From Bacteroidota bacterium (GTDB lineage: Bacteria; Bacteroidota; Bacteroidia; Chitinophagales; Chitinophagaceae): a DNA stretch of 30,379 nucleotides. Below, in pieces: positions 1-7,640 of this stretch. The notes beneath the pieces were generated by a model that was given only the letters and a program-made list of their open reading frames with translations, was not told where the DNA came from and did no database searches. Position 1 is the first letter of the stretch. Each line of letters opens with the position of its first letter. A program made the translations under genes and the position numbers. The stretch is from assembly GCA_023415275.1 (NCBI GenBank), contig JAEZLJ010000050.1:1-30379 (forward strand), written 5' to 3'.

Positions 1-202
1 TACAGATGATGTGGTAGTGACAGTGAACGCTTCTGTTCCAACAGGTTCTTCCCTGCACATTGAAGCAGAGAACTGGACTGCCATGAGTGGAGTGCTTACT
101 GAAAATACTTCTGATGTAGGTGGTGGAAAAGACGTGGGCTGGATTGACCTGAACGACTGGATGGATTATGCCATCAATCCTTCTACTTCAGGTACCTATA
201 CC
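1..202 (+). repeat. Direct repeat copy 1, 666-bp period, inside the CBM6/PKD gene
   Basis: Bases 1-202 recur at 667-868 with only two differences (118 a/g and 139 c/t), both synonymous. The encoded end of the PKD repeat and start of CBM6 are therefore identical. Similarity drops sharply after 202 and returns near 358-415 (copy at 1024-1081). Confidence 0.93.
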
Positions 203-1396
203 TTAAGGCTTAGAATTGCATCCATATACAACACCTCTCAATTACAGGTGAAAAGCGGCGCCACTGTGCTGGCCACTGTAAACATTCCGAATACAGGCGG
301 TTACCAGGCATGGCAAACCATTAGTGTGCCCATCAGCCTTACAGCAGGTGCACAATCACTTAGGATACTTTCCACTTCGGCACAAGGATTTAATATCAAC
401 TGGCTGGAAATTGCTTCAGGAAGTAACTGGGCTCCTACAGCCAATGCAGGTCCTGACCAAAGCATCACTGATCCGGCCAACTCTGTTACATTAAATGGCA
501 GCGGCACAGATGCAGATGGAAGCATTGCATCTTACAGCTGGAGCAAGGTCTCAGGAGGTGCGGCTACTATTACCTCTCCTTCTTCTGCATCCACAACGGT
601 TACTGGTCTTACACAAGGCACTTATACTTTCCGCCTCACAGTAACAGATAATAGCGGTGCTACTGCTACAGATGATGTGGTAGTGACAGTGAACGCTTCT
701 GTTCCAACAGGTTCTTCCCTGCACATTGAAGCAGAGAACTGGACTGCCATGAGTGGAGTGCTTACTGAAAATACTTCTGATGTGGGTGGTGGAAAAGACG
801 TGGGTTGGATTGACCTGAACGACTGGATGGATTATGCCATCAATCCTTCTACTTCAGGTACCTATACCGTGCAACTGCGCATTGCCTCTATCTATAATAC
901 TTCACAGCTGCAATTAAAAAATGGCGCAACAGTATTAGCTACGGTCAATGTTCCCAACACCGGTGGTTACCAGGTATGGAGAACAGTGAGTGTCAATGTC
1001 AACCTAACTGCAGGCCCTCAAACGCTCAGAATACTTTCCACTTCAGCACAAGGATTTAATATCAACTGGCTGGAGATTGCAAGTTCCGGTGCCGTAACAG
1101 GAAGAATTGCAGCAGCACCAGTTAGGGAACAAATGGAAGTGAGCTTACCGACAGCTGACATCTACCCCAACCCTGTAAGTGACCGGTTTACACTGACCCT
1201 TTCAAATGCTTTCGAAGGAACCATGAAGGTGCAGGTAGTGAACATGGCAGGAGTTTTGCAAAAACAATTCTCAGTGAACAAAGCCACTAATATCTCAAGA
1301 ACAGATCTTTCAATCGGTGAGTTGCCAAAAGGACAATACCTTTTACTGATAGACATGAATGGAAAGAAAGAAACCAGGAAGATCATTAAACTATAA
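1..1396 (+). CDS. Secreted CBM6-PKD-CBM6 protein with type IX secretion sorting domain (5' end missing)
   Basis: The reading frame is open to the left edge, so the N-terminus and any catalytic domain lie outside the window. Counting from the first methionine at position 11, the visible order is: end of a PKD-like repeat, CBM6-like module (about 14-135, starting IEAENW), PKD/Ig-like domain (about 140-228, NAGPDQ start, TFRLTVTD end), second CBM6-like module (about 236-357), linker, and a C-terminal type IX sorting domain (about 383-461, YPNPVSD start, KIIKL end). CBM6 modules usually bind beta-glucans, xylan or agarose chains. The sorting domain implies passage through the T9SS to the surface or medium. 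This is most likely the tail of a large glycan-degrading enzyme or a surface binding protein. A terminator follows. The family and export calls are firm; the substrate is unknown. Confidence 0.9.
   Translation, partial: TDDVVVTVNASVPTGSSLHIEAENWTAMSGVLTENTSDVGGGKDVGWIDLNDWMDYAINPSTSGTYTLRLRIASIYNTSQLQVKSGATVLATVNIPNTGGYQAWQTISVPISLTAGAQSLRILSTSAQGFNINWLEIASGSNWAPTANAGPDQSITDPANSVTLNGSGTDADGSIASYSWSKVSGGAATITSPSSASTTVTGLTQGTYTFRLTVTDNSGATATDDVVVTVNASVPTGSSLHIEAENWTAMSGVLTENTSDVGGGKDVGWIDLNDWMDYAINPSTSGTYTVQLRIASIYNTSQLQLKNGATVLATVNVPNTGGYQVWRTVSVNVNLTAGPQTLRILSTSAQGFNINWLEIASSGAVTGRIAAAPVREQMEVSLPTADIYPNPVSDRFTLTLSNAFEGTMKVQVVNMAGVLQKQFSVNKATNISRTDLSIGELPKGQYLLLIDMNGKKETRKIIKL
667..868 (+). 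repeat. Direct repeat copy 2, 666-bp period, inside the CBM6/PKD gene
   Basis: Partner of the copy at 1-202, offset by exactly 666 bases (222 codons, one PKD plus CBM6 unit). The flanking CBM6 halves differ at many synonymous sites while this tract is nearly identical, which points to recent homogenisation rather than a fresh whole-unit duplication. Confidence 0.93.
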
Positions 1397-1419
1397 TATA
1401 TAAACCTATATGTTTTAAT

Positions 1420-1475
1420 TGAATTACTGCCTTACAAGTTTTACTGGAAAATATTCAGGGTAAGGCAGTAATTCA
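1420..1475 (+). terminator. Stem-loop terminator after the CBM6/PKD gene
   Basis: A perfect 16-bp inverted repeat (1420-1435 with 1460-1475, core GAATTACTGCCTTAC) encloses a 24-nt loop and is followed by a T-rich stretch (TTTTATTTT). It starts 24 bases after the stop codon. The long loop is unusual for an intrinsic terminator, but the position fits. Confidence 0.7.
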
Positions 1476-1569
1476 TTTTATTTTGAAAAAGAAATATGTA
1501 CTTTCGGAAGTCGCACAATTATAATTCTACCTTATCATGAAAGCATTACCAAATTATAAAACACCTAAT

Positions 1570-2145
1570 ATGAAACGCTACCTATCTATTGCCCTATTTG
1601 CCCTTGCTTTTTCAGCCTGCACTAAAAACAATAAAGAAGTACCTATTGATCCTACCAAGGCTTACACCATAAAATATGATGTACAGGACCAGGTGGTCAA
1701 AACAACTGTTGACAAGGATACACTGCGTCTTGATTTTAACCAGGTGGTGAACTTCCTGGTTGATCCTACAGAATACCAGCGTTCATGGGCACTGCACCTT
1801 ACCCAGGATTTTTCAAATTCTTACCTGAATGGCCTTCACTTTACTGCATTGGCCAATTCAGCAGGAGTGGCTACCGACTGGGTTCCTATCAACCTGAATG
1901 ATGTACATCCCAGCCAGAAAACCACTTCAGAAACAACTGTGAATGGCACCAGGTACATTAAGGTGACAATAACCAGGCTTTTTAAATTTGTTAGTGTATT
2001 GAGCAGCAACCAGGCCGCCATTGACAAACAAAATGCCCTGATACAGGATAAGAATCAATCAGTAGCATATGCAGCGTTCTATTCCTATAATGATGTGTAT
2101 TCATTGCCGAATAACAACGTTTCCAAGATCGTTTATACCAAGTAA
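1570..2145 (+). CDS. Small lipoprotein of unknown function
   Basis: Encodes about 191 residues beginning with a short lipoprotein signal peptide (MKRYLSIALFALAFSAC, lipobox FSAC, predicted lipidated Cys17). An in-frame ATG at 1537 would add 11 polar residues ahead of the signal peptide. The ATG at 1570 is preferred because it puts the hydrophobic core at the usual distance from the start. The mature part is polar and probably mostly beta, with no motif I recognise. It is a single-gene unit between two stem-loop terminators. The protein probably sits in the outer or inner membrane as a lipoprotein; its function is unknown. Confidence 0.8.
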   Translation: MKRYLSIALFALAFSACTKNNKEVPIDPTKAYTIKYDVQDQVVKTTVDKDTLRLDFNQVVNFLVDPTEYQRSWALHLTQDFSNSYLNGLHFTALANSAGVATDWVPINLNDVHPSQKTTSETTVNGTRYIKVTITRLFKFVSVLSSNQAAIDKQNALIQDKNQSVAYAAFYSYNDVYSLPNNNVSKIVYTK

Positions 2146-2166
2146 TTTTTCATTGTTGTCTAATAG

Positions 2167-2195
2167 AAAAGCTCCTTGTTAAAGGAGCTTTTTTT
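2167..2195. terminator. Bidirectional intrinsic terminator
   Basis: An 11-bp perfect stem (AAAAGCTCCTT, 2167-2177, with 2182-2192) has a GTTA loop. It is followed by a T-run on the plus strand (2189-2195) and has an A-rich 5' side that gives a T-run on the minus strand. It can end both the lipoprotein gene and the convergent ferredoxin/U32 transcript. Confidence 0.88.
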
Positions 2196-2226
2196 ATTTG
2201 CGATCATTGAGGATTTAGTGTAAACA

Positions 2227-2448
2227 TTACATGATCTTGATGATCCTTGCCGGGCAGGCATTCATTACTTCCCGGGATAAATCTTTCTCTGATGCGGGCA
2301 CAGATAGTATGTATAACTGCTTTTTGGTCTCGGATTGTAACAGCACCGCCTTCCCATCCTTTTTACTCATCCGCCATAGTTGGGGTTGCATCTCGAAGCA
2401 GATCCCGCAGCCAATACATTTATGCCTGTAATGAACGATCTTAAACAC
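2227..2448 (-). CDS. Single-cluster 4Fe-4S ferredoxin
   Basis: A small electron carrier of about 73 residues. Three cysteines sit in CIGCGIC near residues 11-17 and a distal Cys-Pro at about 65, the ligand pattern of monocluster [4Fe-4S] ferredoxins. The RMSKKDGKA segment is typical of Bacteroidota members of this family. The start is ambiguous: GTG at 2448 gives a family-like N-terminus, while TTG at 2460 would add four residues. Either way the gene overlaps the 3' end of the U32 gene (8 or 20 bp), implying translational coupling. U32-family hydroxylases carry iron-sulfur clusters, so this ferredoxin may supply their electrons; that is inference. Confidence 0.85.
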   Translation of the reverse strand: MFKIVHYRHKCIGCGICFEMQPQLWRMSKKDGKAVLLQSETKKQLYILSVPASEKDLSREVMNACPARIIKIM

Positions 2449-3685
2449 GGCTATTTTCAATTATTTTATAAAGTTTATCCTTAACCGTAATTTTCTCCTT
2501 AATTGGAAATGTGATCTTGTCGCCTTTGCCCGCCTGCTCCGCGCTCACTCCATTCACCACAAGGCTTTCCATCTTTTTCCTGGATAAGCCATACGATGGA
2601 CTGGTGACCATGATGGTATCTCCTATCCTGACTGTATTTGTCTCTACCAGGAATTCACCCACCCCTATCCTGGGATAATATTTTGTTCCCCTGCCCAGGT
2701 AAACCTTTTTTTCTGTGGCCATGGATCCGGGACCTTCAGTCCATTCACCCAGTTTCCTGCCCATATAATAGCCTTCCCAAAAACCACGGTTATACACCTT
2801 TTCCAATTCTTTCTTCCATACTTCCACCTTATCCACGGAATAACTTCCATCAGCTATAGCGTCCAGTGCCTCTCTATAACATTTGGTGGTGGTGTACACA
2901 TATTCCGCACCCTTGGTGCGGCCTTCGATCTTGATCACATCCACCCCGCTGTTTACCACCTGGTCAAGAATATCAATCGTGCAAAGGTCTTTGGCAGATA
3001 ATATGTACTCATTATCCACTAATAGTTCCTGGTTGGTCTCATTGTCTATCACCGTATAAGAGCGACGGCAATTTTGGAGACAGGCGCCCCTGTTAGCCGA
3101 AGCATTTTGCTGGTGAAGGCTCAAATAACATTTTCCTGACACAGCCATACAAAGTGCTCCATGCGCAAAGACCTCAAGGCGCAGCGGCGCACCCGAAACT
3201 CCTGTGATACCCTGTCGCACGATCTCTTTTGATATCTGCCCCACCTGTTTTAAAGTCAGTTCCCTGGCCAGCACGATCACGTCGGAAAAAGCTGCAAAGA
3301 ACTTCACAGCTTCCACGTTACATACATTGGCCTGGGTAGAAACATGCAAGGGTATGCCCAACTCATTGCACATGCGTATTACTGCAAAATCAGCGGCAAT
3401 AACAGCATCTACACCTTGTTTTTTTGCTTCCTTCAACACACCAAGCAGCAGTTGCATATCATGCTCATACATTACGGTATTTAGGGTAAGGTAGGCCTGC
3501 ACCCCATTACGCCTGGCGATAGAAACGATCTCCCTGATGTCTTCTACACTGAAAGCATTGACTGAACGGGCCCGCATATTCAGTTGTTCCACACCGAAAT
3601 AAAAAGCATCGGCACCCGCTTTCAAAGCGGCATGTAATGCTTCGAAAGAACCCACGGGTGCCAGCAATTCTACGCTCTTTTTCAT
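2441..3685 (-). CDS. U32 family protein (TrhP/YegQ-like, annotated as U32 peptidase)
   Basis: Encodes 414 residues. The U32 signature is at about 171-189 (EVFAHGALC, then SGKCYLS). Cysteines at about 179, 186, 202, 206 and 235 match the cluster-binding pattern of U32 proteins. Characterised members (TrhP, RlhA, UbiU/UbiV) are not proteases in practice: they carry [4Fe-4S] clusters and perform or support oxygen-independent hydroxylation of tRNA uridine-34, 23S rRNA or ubiquinone precursors. Length and N-terminus (ELLAPVGSFEALHAAL) resemble the TrhP group, so tRNA wobble-uridine hydroxylation is the likeliest role. It lies 35 bp behind the DGC gene and overlaps the ferredoxin gene, so it is probably one transcript starting at the Nod-like gene. 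Confidence 0.88.
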   Translation of the reverse strand: MKKSVELLAPVGSFEALHAALKAGADAFYFGVEQLNMRARSVNAFSVEDIREIVSIARRNGVQAYLTLNTVMYEHDMQLLLGVLKEAKKQGVDAVIAADFAVIRMCNELGIPLHVSTQANVCNVEAVKFFAAFSDVIVLARELTLKQVGQISKEIVRQGITGVSGAPLRLEVFAHGALCMAVSGKCYLSLHQQNASANRGACLQNCRRSYTVIDNETNQELLVDNEYILSAKDLCTIDILDQVVNSGVDVIKIEGRTKGAEYVYTTTKCYREALDAIADGSYSVDKVEVWKKELEKVYNRGFWEGYYMGRKLGEWTEGPGSMATEKKVYLGRGTKYYPRIGVGEFLVETNTVRIGDTIMVTSPSYGLSRKKMESLVVNGVSAEQAGKGDKITFPIKEKITVKDKLYKIIENSRV

Positions 3686-3720
3686 TTTATATTGGATGTT
3701 TAAAATATCCTCGCTATGTA

Positions 3721-4122
3721 CTATAAAGGCACTGAATGCATTTCAAGCTCCTGGTAGGAGGAATCAATAGTCTGCTTCACTTTGATAAGCAATGCTTTCG
3801 CCTGCAAATGACAAAAATCTTCATGAAGCTTTTTGCTTACACCCATTTGTGAGAGGTCAAAATACACATCCGGCTTTACGGAATGATTTTCCAGGCAATG
3901 CCTGGAACAGGCCAGTGGGCATCCATCAATCACAACGATCTTTCTTCCTGACCGGGCTGTCTTCACCAGCTTTTTCACATTGCCACCCACACCTGCAATG
4001 CAGGACATTTCCGCCAGGCCCTGCCTGTCTAGCTGCACGGCCAGGTAATTGGCCATTTGTGCTGAACTGGAACAACCGGAACAGGAATAGACCAATGGCT
4101 TCTCTGCTTCTTTATTTTTCAT
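3721..4122 (-). CDS. DGC-domain putative zinc-binding protein
   Basis: About 133 residues from the ATG at 4122. A TTG-initiated extension to 4164 is possible but unlikely. It has paired cysteines C14 and C17 in a YSCSGCSSSAQ segment, C41, and the name-giving Asp-Gly-Cys at 66-68 followed by C72 and C76 (IDGCPLACSRHC). This is the layout of the DGC family, annotated as putative zinc-binding and without a settled function. It probably is a soluble cytoplasmic protein. It sits 42 bp behind the Nod-like gene and 35 bp before the U32 gene on the same strand. A cysteine-rich metal or NO-reactive role would fit, but that is speculation. Confidence 0.85.
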   Translation of the reverse strand: MKNKEAEKPLVYSCSGCSSSAQMANYLAVQLDRQGLAEMSCIAGVGGNVKKLVKTARSGRKIVVIDGCPLACSRHCLENHSVKPDVYFDLSQMGVSKKLHEDFCHLQAKALLIKVKQTIDSSYQELEMHSVPL

Positions 4123-4164
4123 AAACTCAATTTTTATATTTATTGATAATTCATGTAACGTCAA

Positions 4165-6498
4165 TCAATACACGCATTCAGCAACCGGCTTCTCCCCTAC
4201 TGGTTTTACCAGCCCGGGAATAGGTCGCTTGATTTTAGTACTGCCCTTCATGATCAGCCATAATAAAGGGAAAACGCCTCCCAGTGTGAACAATCCACCA
4301 CCTATGATCCGCAGCCAGGTTAGGGTTTGAAATCCGCTGCTCTCCACGAAACTGCTGCTACGTGCATACCACAATCCTTTTTCAGCAACTGTTTTGAATT
4401 GCCATATGCCCACAGGGAACAGGTCGAGAAATACCATAAGCAACAGGCCAACATTAATAGACCAGAAGATCATACGCACCGTTTTTGGTCTCCACCACCA
4501 GCTTTTGCATAATAGCTGGCAACAGAATAAAACAGCAGCCAATGCCAGGTTGCCATAAACACCCATCAGGGCCGCATGCCCATGGTTCACCGTCAGGTAA
4601 GTTCCATGTTCATAATAATTGGCTACAGGCAGGTTGATAATGAAACCCAACACACCTGCACCAAAGAAATTCCAGAAGTTTACGGCCACCAGGAAGAGAA
4701 ACACTTCTTTAAATCCAAATACCTGGTTATTGCCCATAGCACTTGAATTCTTTTCCAGCAGGCCCGGCATCTTGCTGAATCGCCAGGCTTCCAGTGTTAA
4801 CAACACCAGGGGTATTACCTGTAAGGTTGAAAAAACGGAACCCAGCGCCATAGTACCCACCGGCTTGGCATTCCAGTAAAAATTATGTGAGATGCCCAGC
4901 AATCCGGAACCAAGGAATAACAAGGTAGCCAGGTAGATCACCCGTATGGTCGCTTGCCGGCTAACCAACCCCATTAACACCATGAAGTACCCGATCAGTA
5001 CTGTGGTAAACACTTCAAAAAAAGCTTCTGCCCACATATGTATCACACACCAGCGCCAGAAATCAGCGATCACAAAATTTGTTTTGGGAGTGGCAATGAA
5101 CCCGGAGATCAATAGCAACAAAATGCTGGCTGTTGTGTACACCATCCAGTTAGGCAGTGCCCATGGTTGCCCCCACTTCATCACTGGCCGAATGCCCCTG
5201 TATAAGGTTACCACCCAGAGCACTAGCGCCACTGCAAGCAACACCTGCCACAGCTTGCCGAGCTCCACGTACTCCCATCCCTGGTGGCCCAACCAATACC
5301 AGTTTGCCAGTAAGCCATGCGGACCAAGAAAAATACCCGCCAGCGAACCAGCCACCGTGGCCATCAATAGCCAGAAGATGCTGTTGACCAACAACAATTG
5401 CCTGACTGGCTGAGTAGTGGATATCAATGGCATCACAAAAAGCGAAGCACCCACCCAACAAGAGGAGATCCACAAAAGCGAGAGCTGCACATGCCAGCTA
5501 CGGGTGATCGTAACCGGTAGCACAGTGGATATATCCCAACCAAAGAATTTAACAAATCCCACAAAATCATGTACCGTCAATATCCCTGATAAGACCTGGA
5601 CGGTGAAAAGAATAATGGCAGTATAGAAAAACTTGTAAGTAGCTCTTTGCACCCTGTCAGGCCTGAAAACCTGCACAGCCTTCCTGCTCATGAAGGTGGA
5701 TGATTTATTGACAAATACCTGGTCATCCAGTTTATCCATTCTGCCATAGTAATACAGCACCAGGCCAAGTCCTATGATAAGACCAAGCGAACCGATGATG
5801 CTCCATAAAATGATGGCGGGACTGGGTGTGTTGCCTGCCTCAGGATCAAAAGGCCAGTTATGCGTGTAGCTGTAGGTCTTACCCGGCCTTTCCACCCCAC
5901 ATACCCAGGCACCCCAAAATACAAAGGCGGCAAATTCCCTGATCTCTGCTACATCTGATAAATAACCTGTTGGCTTAAAGGCACCTGCAGCGAAAGGATC
6001 AGTGAATTTGGAAGCATAATATTTTATAAGTTGGGCACCTGCAAAAGCCTGGGCTTCTGAAAGTAAAACTTTGTTGCCGGCAGTTTCATACCTATTGCTT
6101 TTGATCTCCTTTTTCACCTGCTGTTCTATCCCCAGCTTCAACATTTCATCAGTATGACCTCCCTTCATGCTGGCTGTATAAAATTGGTTCATATACAGAG
6201 CAACCTGGTGCAGTCCTTCCGCCGTAAAATCAGGGCCTCTGTTGGCGCCATCACCAAACATGCTCCCGTATTCCATCAATGAATACTTCTGGAAAACAGC
6301 CTGCCCTTTTAATACATCTTCCCTGGTAAAAACAGTGCCGCCCTTTTCATGCACAAAGTTTGGAACAGGTGGCGCTTCTGTATAAGTATGGATGCCTATC
6401 ATGGTCACTCCCACTACGCTGATCGTGAATATGACCAATAATGGCAACCACCAGTTTTTAGTGTTCAGTAAATAACTAATGAAGTTTTTTTGTCTCAT
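4165..6498 (-). CDS. norZ: qNor-family heme-copper membrane protein with NO-dismutase-like active-site substitutions
   Basis: 777 residues from the ATG at 6498; a TTG at 6519 would add seven. It has an N-terminal membrane anchor, a periplasmic domain (about 45-215) and then about a dozen membrane helices, as in single-subunit quinol NO reductases. Retained: heme b ligand in SWHVQL (H336), FeB side His487 with Glu491 and Glu495 (HMWAEAFFE), and heme ligands H639/H641 (NHGHAA). Changed relative to canonical qNor (Geobacillus numbering from memory): second FeB histidine H560 is Asn539 (GISHNFYW), E581 is Gln560 (STLQVIP), quinol-site E332 is Gly314 (VHDFVGF) and D746 is Gly734 (RIIGGGLF). Loss of quinol ligands together with His-to-Asn at FeB was described for the NO dismutase (Nod) group. 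Function may therefore be 2 NO to N2 + O2, or detoxifying NO reduction. A palindromic operator lies 27-54 bp upstream. Confidence 0.9.
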   Translation of the reverse strand: MRQKNFISYLLNTKNWWLPLLVIFTISVVGVTMIGIHTYTEAPPVPNFVHEKGGTVFTREDVLKGQAVFQKYSLMEYGSMFGDGANRGPDFTAEGLHQVALYMNQFYTASMKGGHTDEMLKLGIEQQVKKEIKSNRYETAGNKVLLSEAQAFAGAQLIKYYASKFTDPFAAGAFKPTGYLSDVAEIREFAAFVFWGAWVCGVERPGKTYSYTHNWPFDPEAGNTPSPAIILWSIIGSLGLIIGLGLVLYYYGRMDKLDDQVFVNKSSTFMSRKAVQVFRPDRVQRATYKFFYTAIILFTVQVLSGILTVHDFVGFVKFFGWDISTVLPVTITRSWHVQLSLLWISSCWVGASLFVMPLISTTQPVRQLLLVNSIFWLLMATVAGSLAGIFLGPHGLLANWYWLGHQGWEYVELGKLWQVLLAVALVLWVVTLYRGIRPVMKWGQPWALPNWMVYTTASILLLLISGFIATPKTNFVIADFWRWCVIHMWAEAFFEVFTTVLIGYFMVLMGLVSRQATIRVIYLATLLFLGSGLLGISHNFYWNAKPVGTMALGSVFSTLQVIPLVLLTLEAWRFSKMPGLLEKNSSAMGNNQVFGFKEVFLFLVAVNFWNFFGAGVLGFIINLPVANYYEHGTYLTVNHGHAALMGVYGNLALAAVLFCCQLLCKSWWWRPKTVRMIFWSINVGLLLMVFLDLFPVGIWQFKTVAEKGLWYARSSSFVESSGFQTLTWLRIIGGGLFTLGGVFPLLWLIMKGSTKIKRPIPGLVKPVGEKPVAECVY

Positions 6499-6524
6499 AA
6501 CAGCAGAATTGTCTCTCAATATAC

Positions 6525-6552
6525 TAATTAAAGATATTTTTATCCTTAATTA
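6525..6552 (-). promoter_or_regulatory. Palindromic operator upstream of the Nod-like gene (putative Rrf2 site)
   Basis: A 28-bp inverted repeat with 12-bp arms, one mismatch and a TTTT spacer, ending 26 bp before the ATG at 6498. Read on the minus strand its core is AAGGATAAAAATATCTTTAA. The same sequence recurs at 10187-10214 upstream of the Rrf2 gene (22 of 28 identical). The half-site resembles the AAGAT half-sites of NsrR boxes. A near-consensus -7 element (TATCTTTA) lies inside it, so a bound regulator would block transcription. Confidence 0.65.
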
Positions 6553-6611
6553 AAGCAGTTTTATTCAGTAAGCTTATCACACTTATTAATCGGCGAAAGA
6601 ACCTCTCTGCA

Positions 6612-7622
6612 CTACAACCAACCATTGCTTTTGTACCAGGACACGGTTTCTGCAATACCTTCCTTTAATGAATATGTAGGCTCCGCTCCCAGGTGCTCCC
6701 ATACTTCATTGCCATCACAAAGCCAGTTGGCACTGCTGATCTCTTTCAGTTTTTCCCGGTTGATAAATGGAAGTTTTTTGAACAGCAGGCGATGCACTTT
6801 TTCTACTGCCGAAATGGTCATTCGCACCGGCTGCAAGGGCAGCTTCAGCTTCATGGTCTTTTTGCCAAGGCATAGTTTTGCCTCCAACCCCAGCTGCTCC
6901 TTATTGTAATCCTCTCCATCCGAGATGATGAAAGATCGCCTGACCTGTGATGAGTCAAGTAAGCCTATCACGGCTTTGGCAAGGTCTTTCACATAGATCA
7001 GCGATATCATTTGTGTATGCCTGCCCACATAGGGTTCAAAGCCCTTATTCACCAATTTGATGAACTGGAAGAAATCCTTATCCCTGGGGCCATATACCGC
7101 GGTGGGATGAACAATTATGTAGGGAAGATCTTCCAACGACCTGATATATTCGGCAGCCTTCATTTTACTCCGCCCATATTCAGATACCGGTCTTTGATCA
7201 TCAGAAATCCTGATGGGTTGCATCCTGTGTTCATTGCCTGGGCCATAGGTAGCCAATGAACTGATCAGGATAAATTTACCAGGCATCATGGAAGCACCTG
7301 AAAGGGCTTCTATAAGATGACGGGTATATTCAAAGTTGACGGCGTGGAAGTCTTCAGGTTTTTGAGCCTGGGTGATGCCGGCATTGTGAATGACATGATC
7401 AAAACCACCATATTGGTTTTTAAAGGCCTGCAACTGGCTTTCTAATCGTTCGGCAGATGACAGGTCCATCTCCAAAAACCGGACACCAGGATGCTGAAGG
7501 TATTGCCTGTTGCTGGATGCCCTGATACCTGCACATACTTCATAGCCATTGGCCAGCGCTTCTTCTACCAGGAAGCTGCCAATAAAACCACTTGCACCTG
7601 TTATCAATACACGTTTCTTCAT
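6612..7622 (-). CDS. NAD-dependent epimerase/dehydratase, probable ceramide reductase (CerR-like)
   Basis: 336-residue extended short-chain dehydrogenase. It has an N-terminal Rossmann motif TGASGFIG (8-15) and catalytic Ser121/122 with Tyr149 and Lys153 (YGRSK). In Caulobacter an epimerase-like protein, CerR, reduces the 3-keto group after N-acylation in bacterial ceramide synthesis. Here the gene is third in a tight same-strand set behind serine palmitoyltransferase and a GNAT-like protein (18-bp gap), the combination expected for that pathway. The start ATG is unambiguous. The family is certain; the substrate assignment depends on context. A sugar-nucleotide epimerase remains possible but less likely. 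Confidence 0.85.
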   Translation of the reverse strand: MKKRVLITGASGFIGSFLVEEALANGYEVCAGIRASSNRQYLQHPGVRFLEMDLSSAERLESQLQAFKNQYGGFDHVIHNAGITQAQKPEDFHAVNFEYTRHLIEALSGASMMPGKFILISSLATYGPGNEHRMQPIRISDDQRPVSEYGRSKMKAAEYIRSLEDLPYIIVHPTAVYGPRDKDFFQFIKLVNKGFEPYVGRHTQMISLIYVKDLAKAVIGLLDSSQVRRSFIISDGEDYNKEQLGLEAKLCLGKKTMKLKLPLQPVRMTISAVEKVHRLLFKKLPFINREKLKEISSANWLCDGNEVWEHLGAEPTYSLKEGIAETVSWYKSNGWL

Positions 7623-7640
7623 GAACCCGGAAATTAATTA

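Noticed and set aside
2441..3685. Reading the U32 gene as a collagenase-type peptidase
   Set aside because: The name is historical; the cysteine pattern and TrhP-like layout fit an iron-sulfur hydroxylation protein better.
4165..6498. Frameshift or sequencing error as the reason for missing active-site residues
   Set aside because: The four changes are spread over about 420 residues in an intact frame with all surrounding motifs preserved, so they are not local errors.
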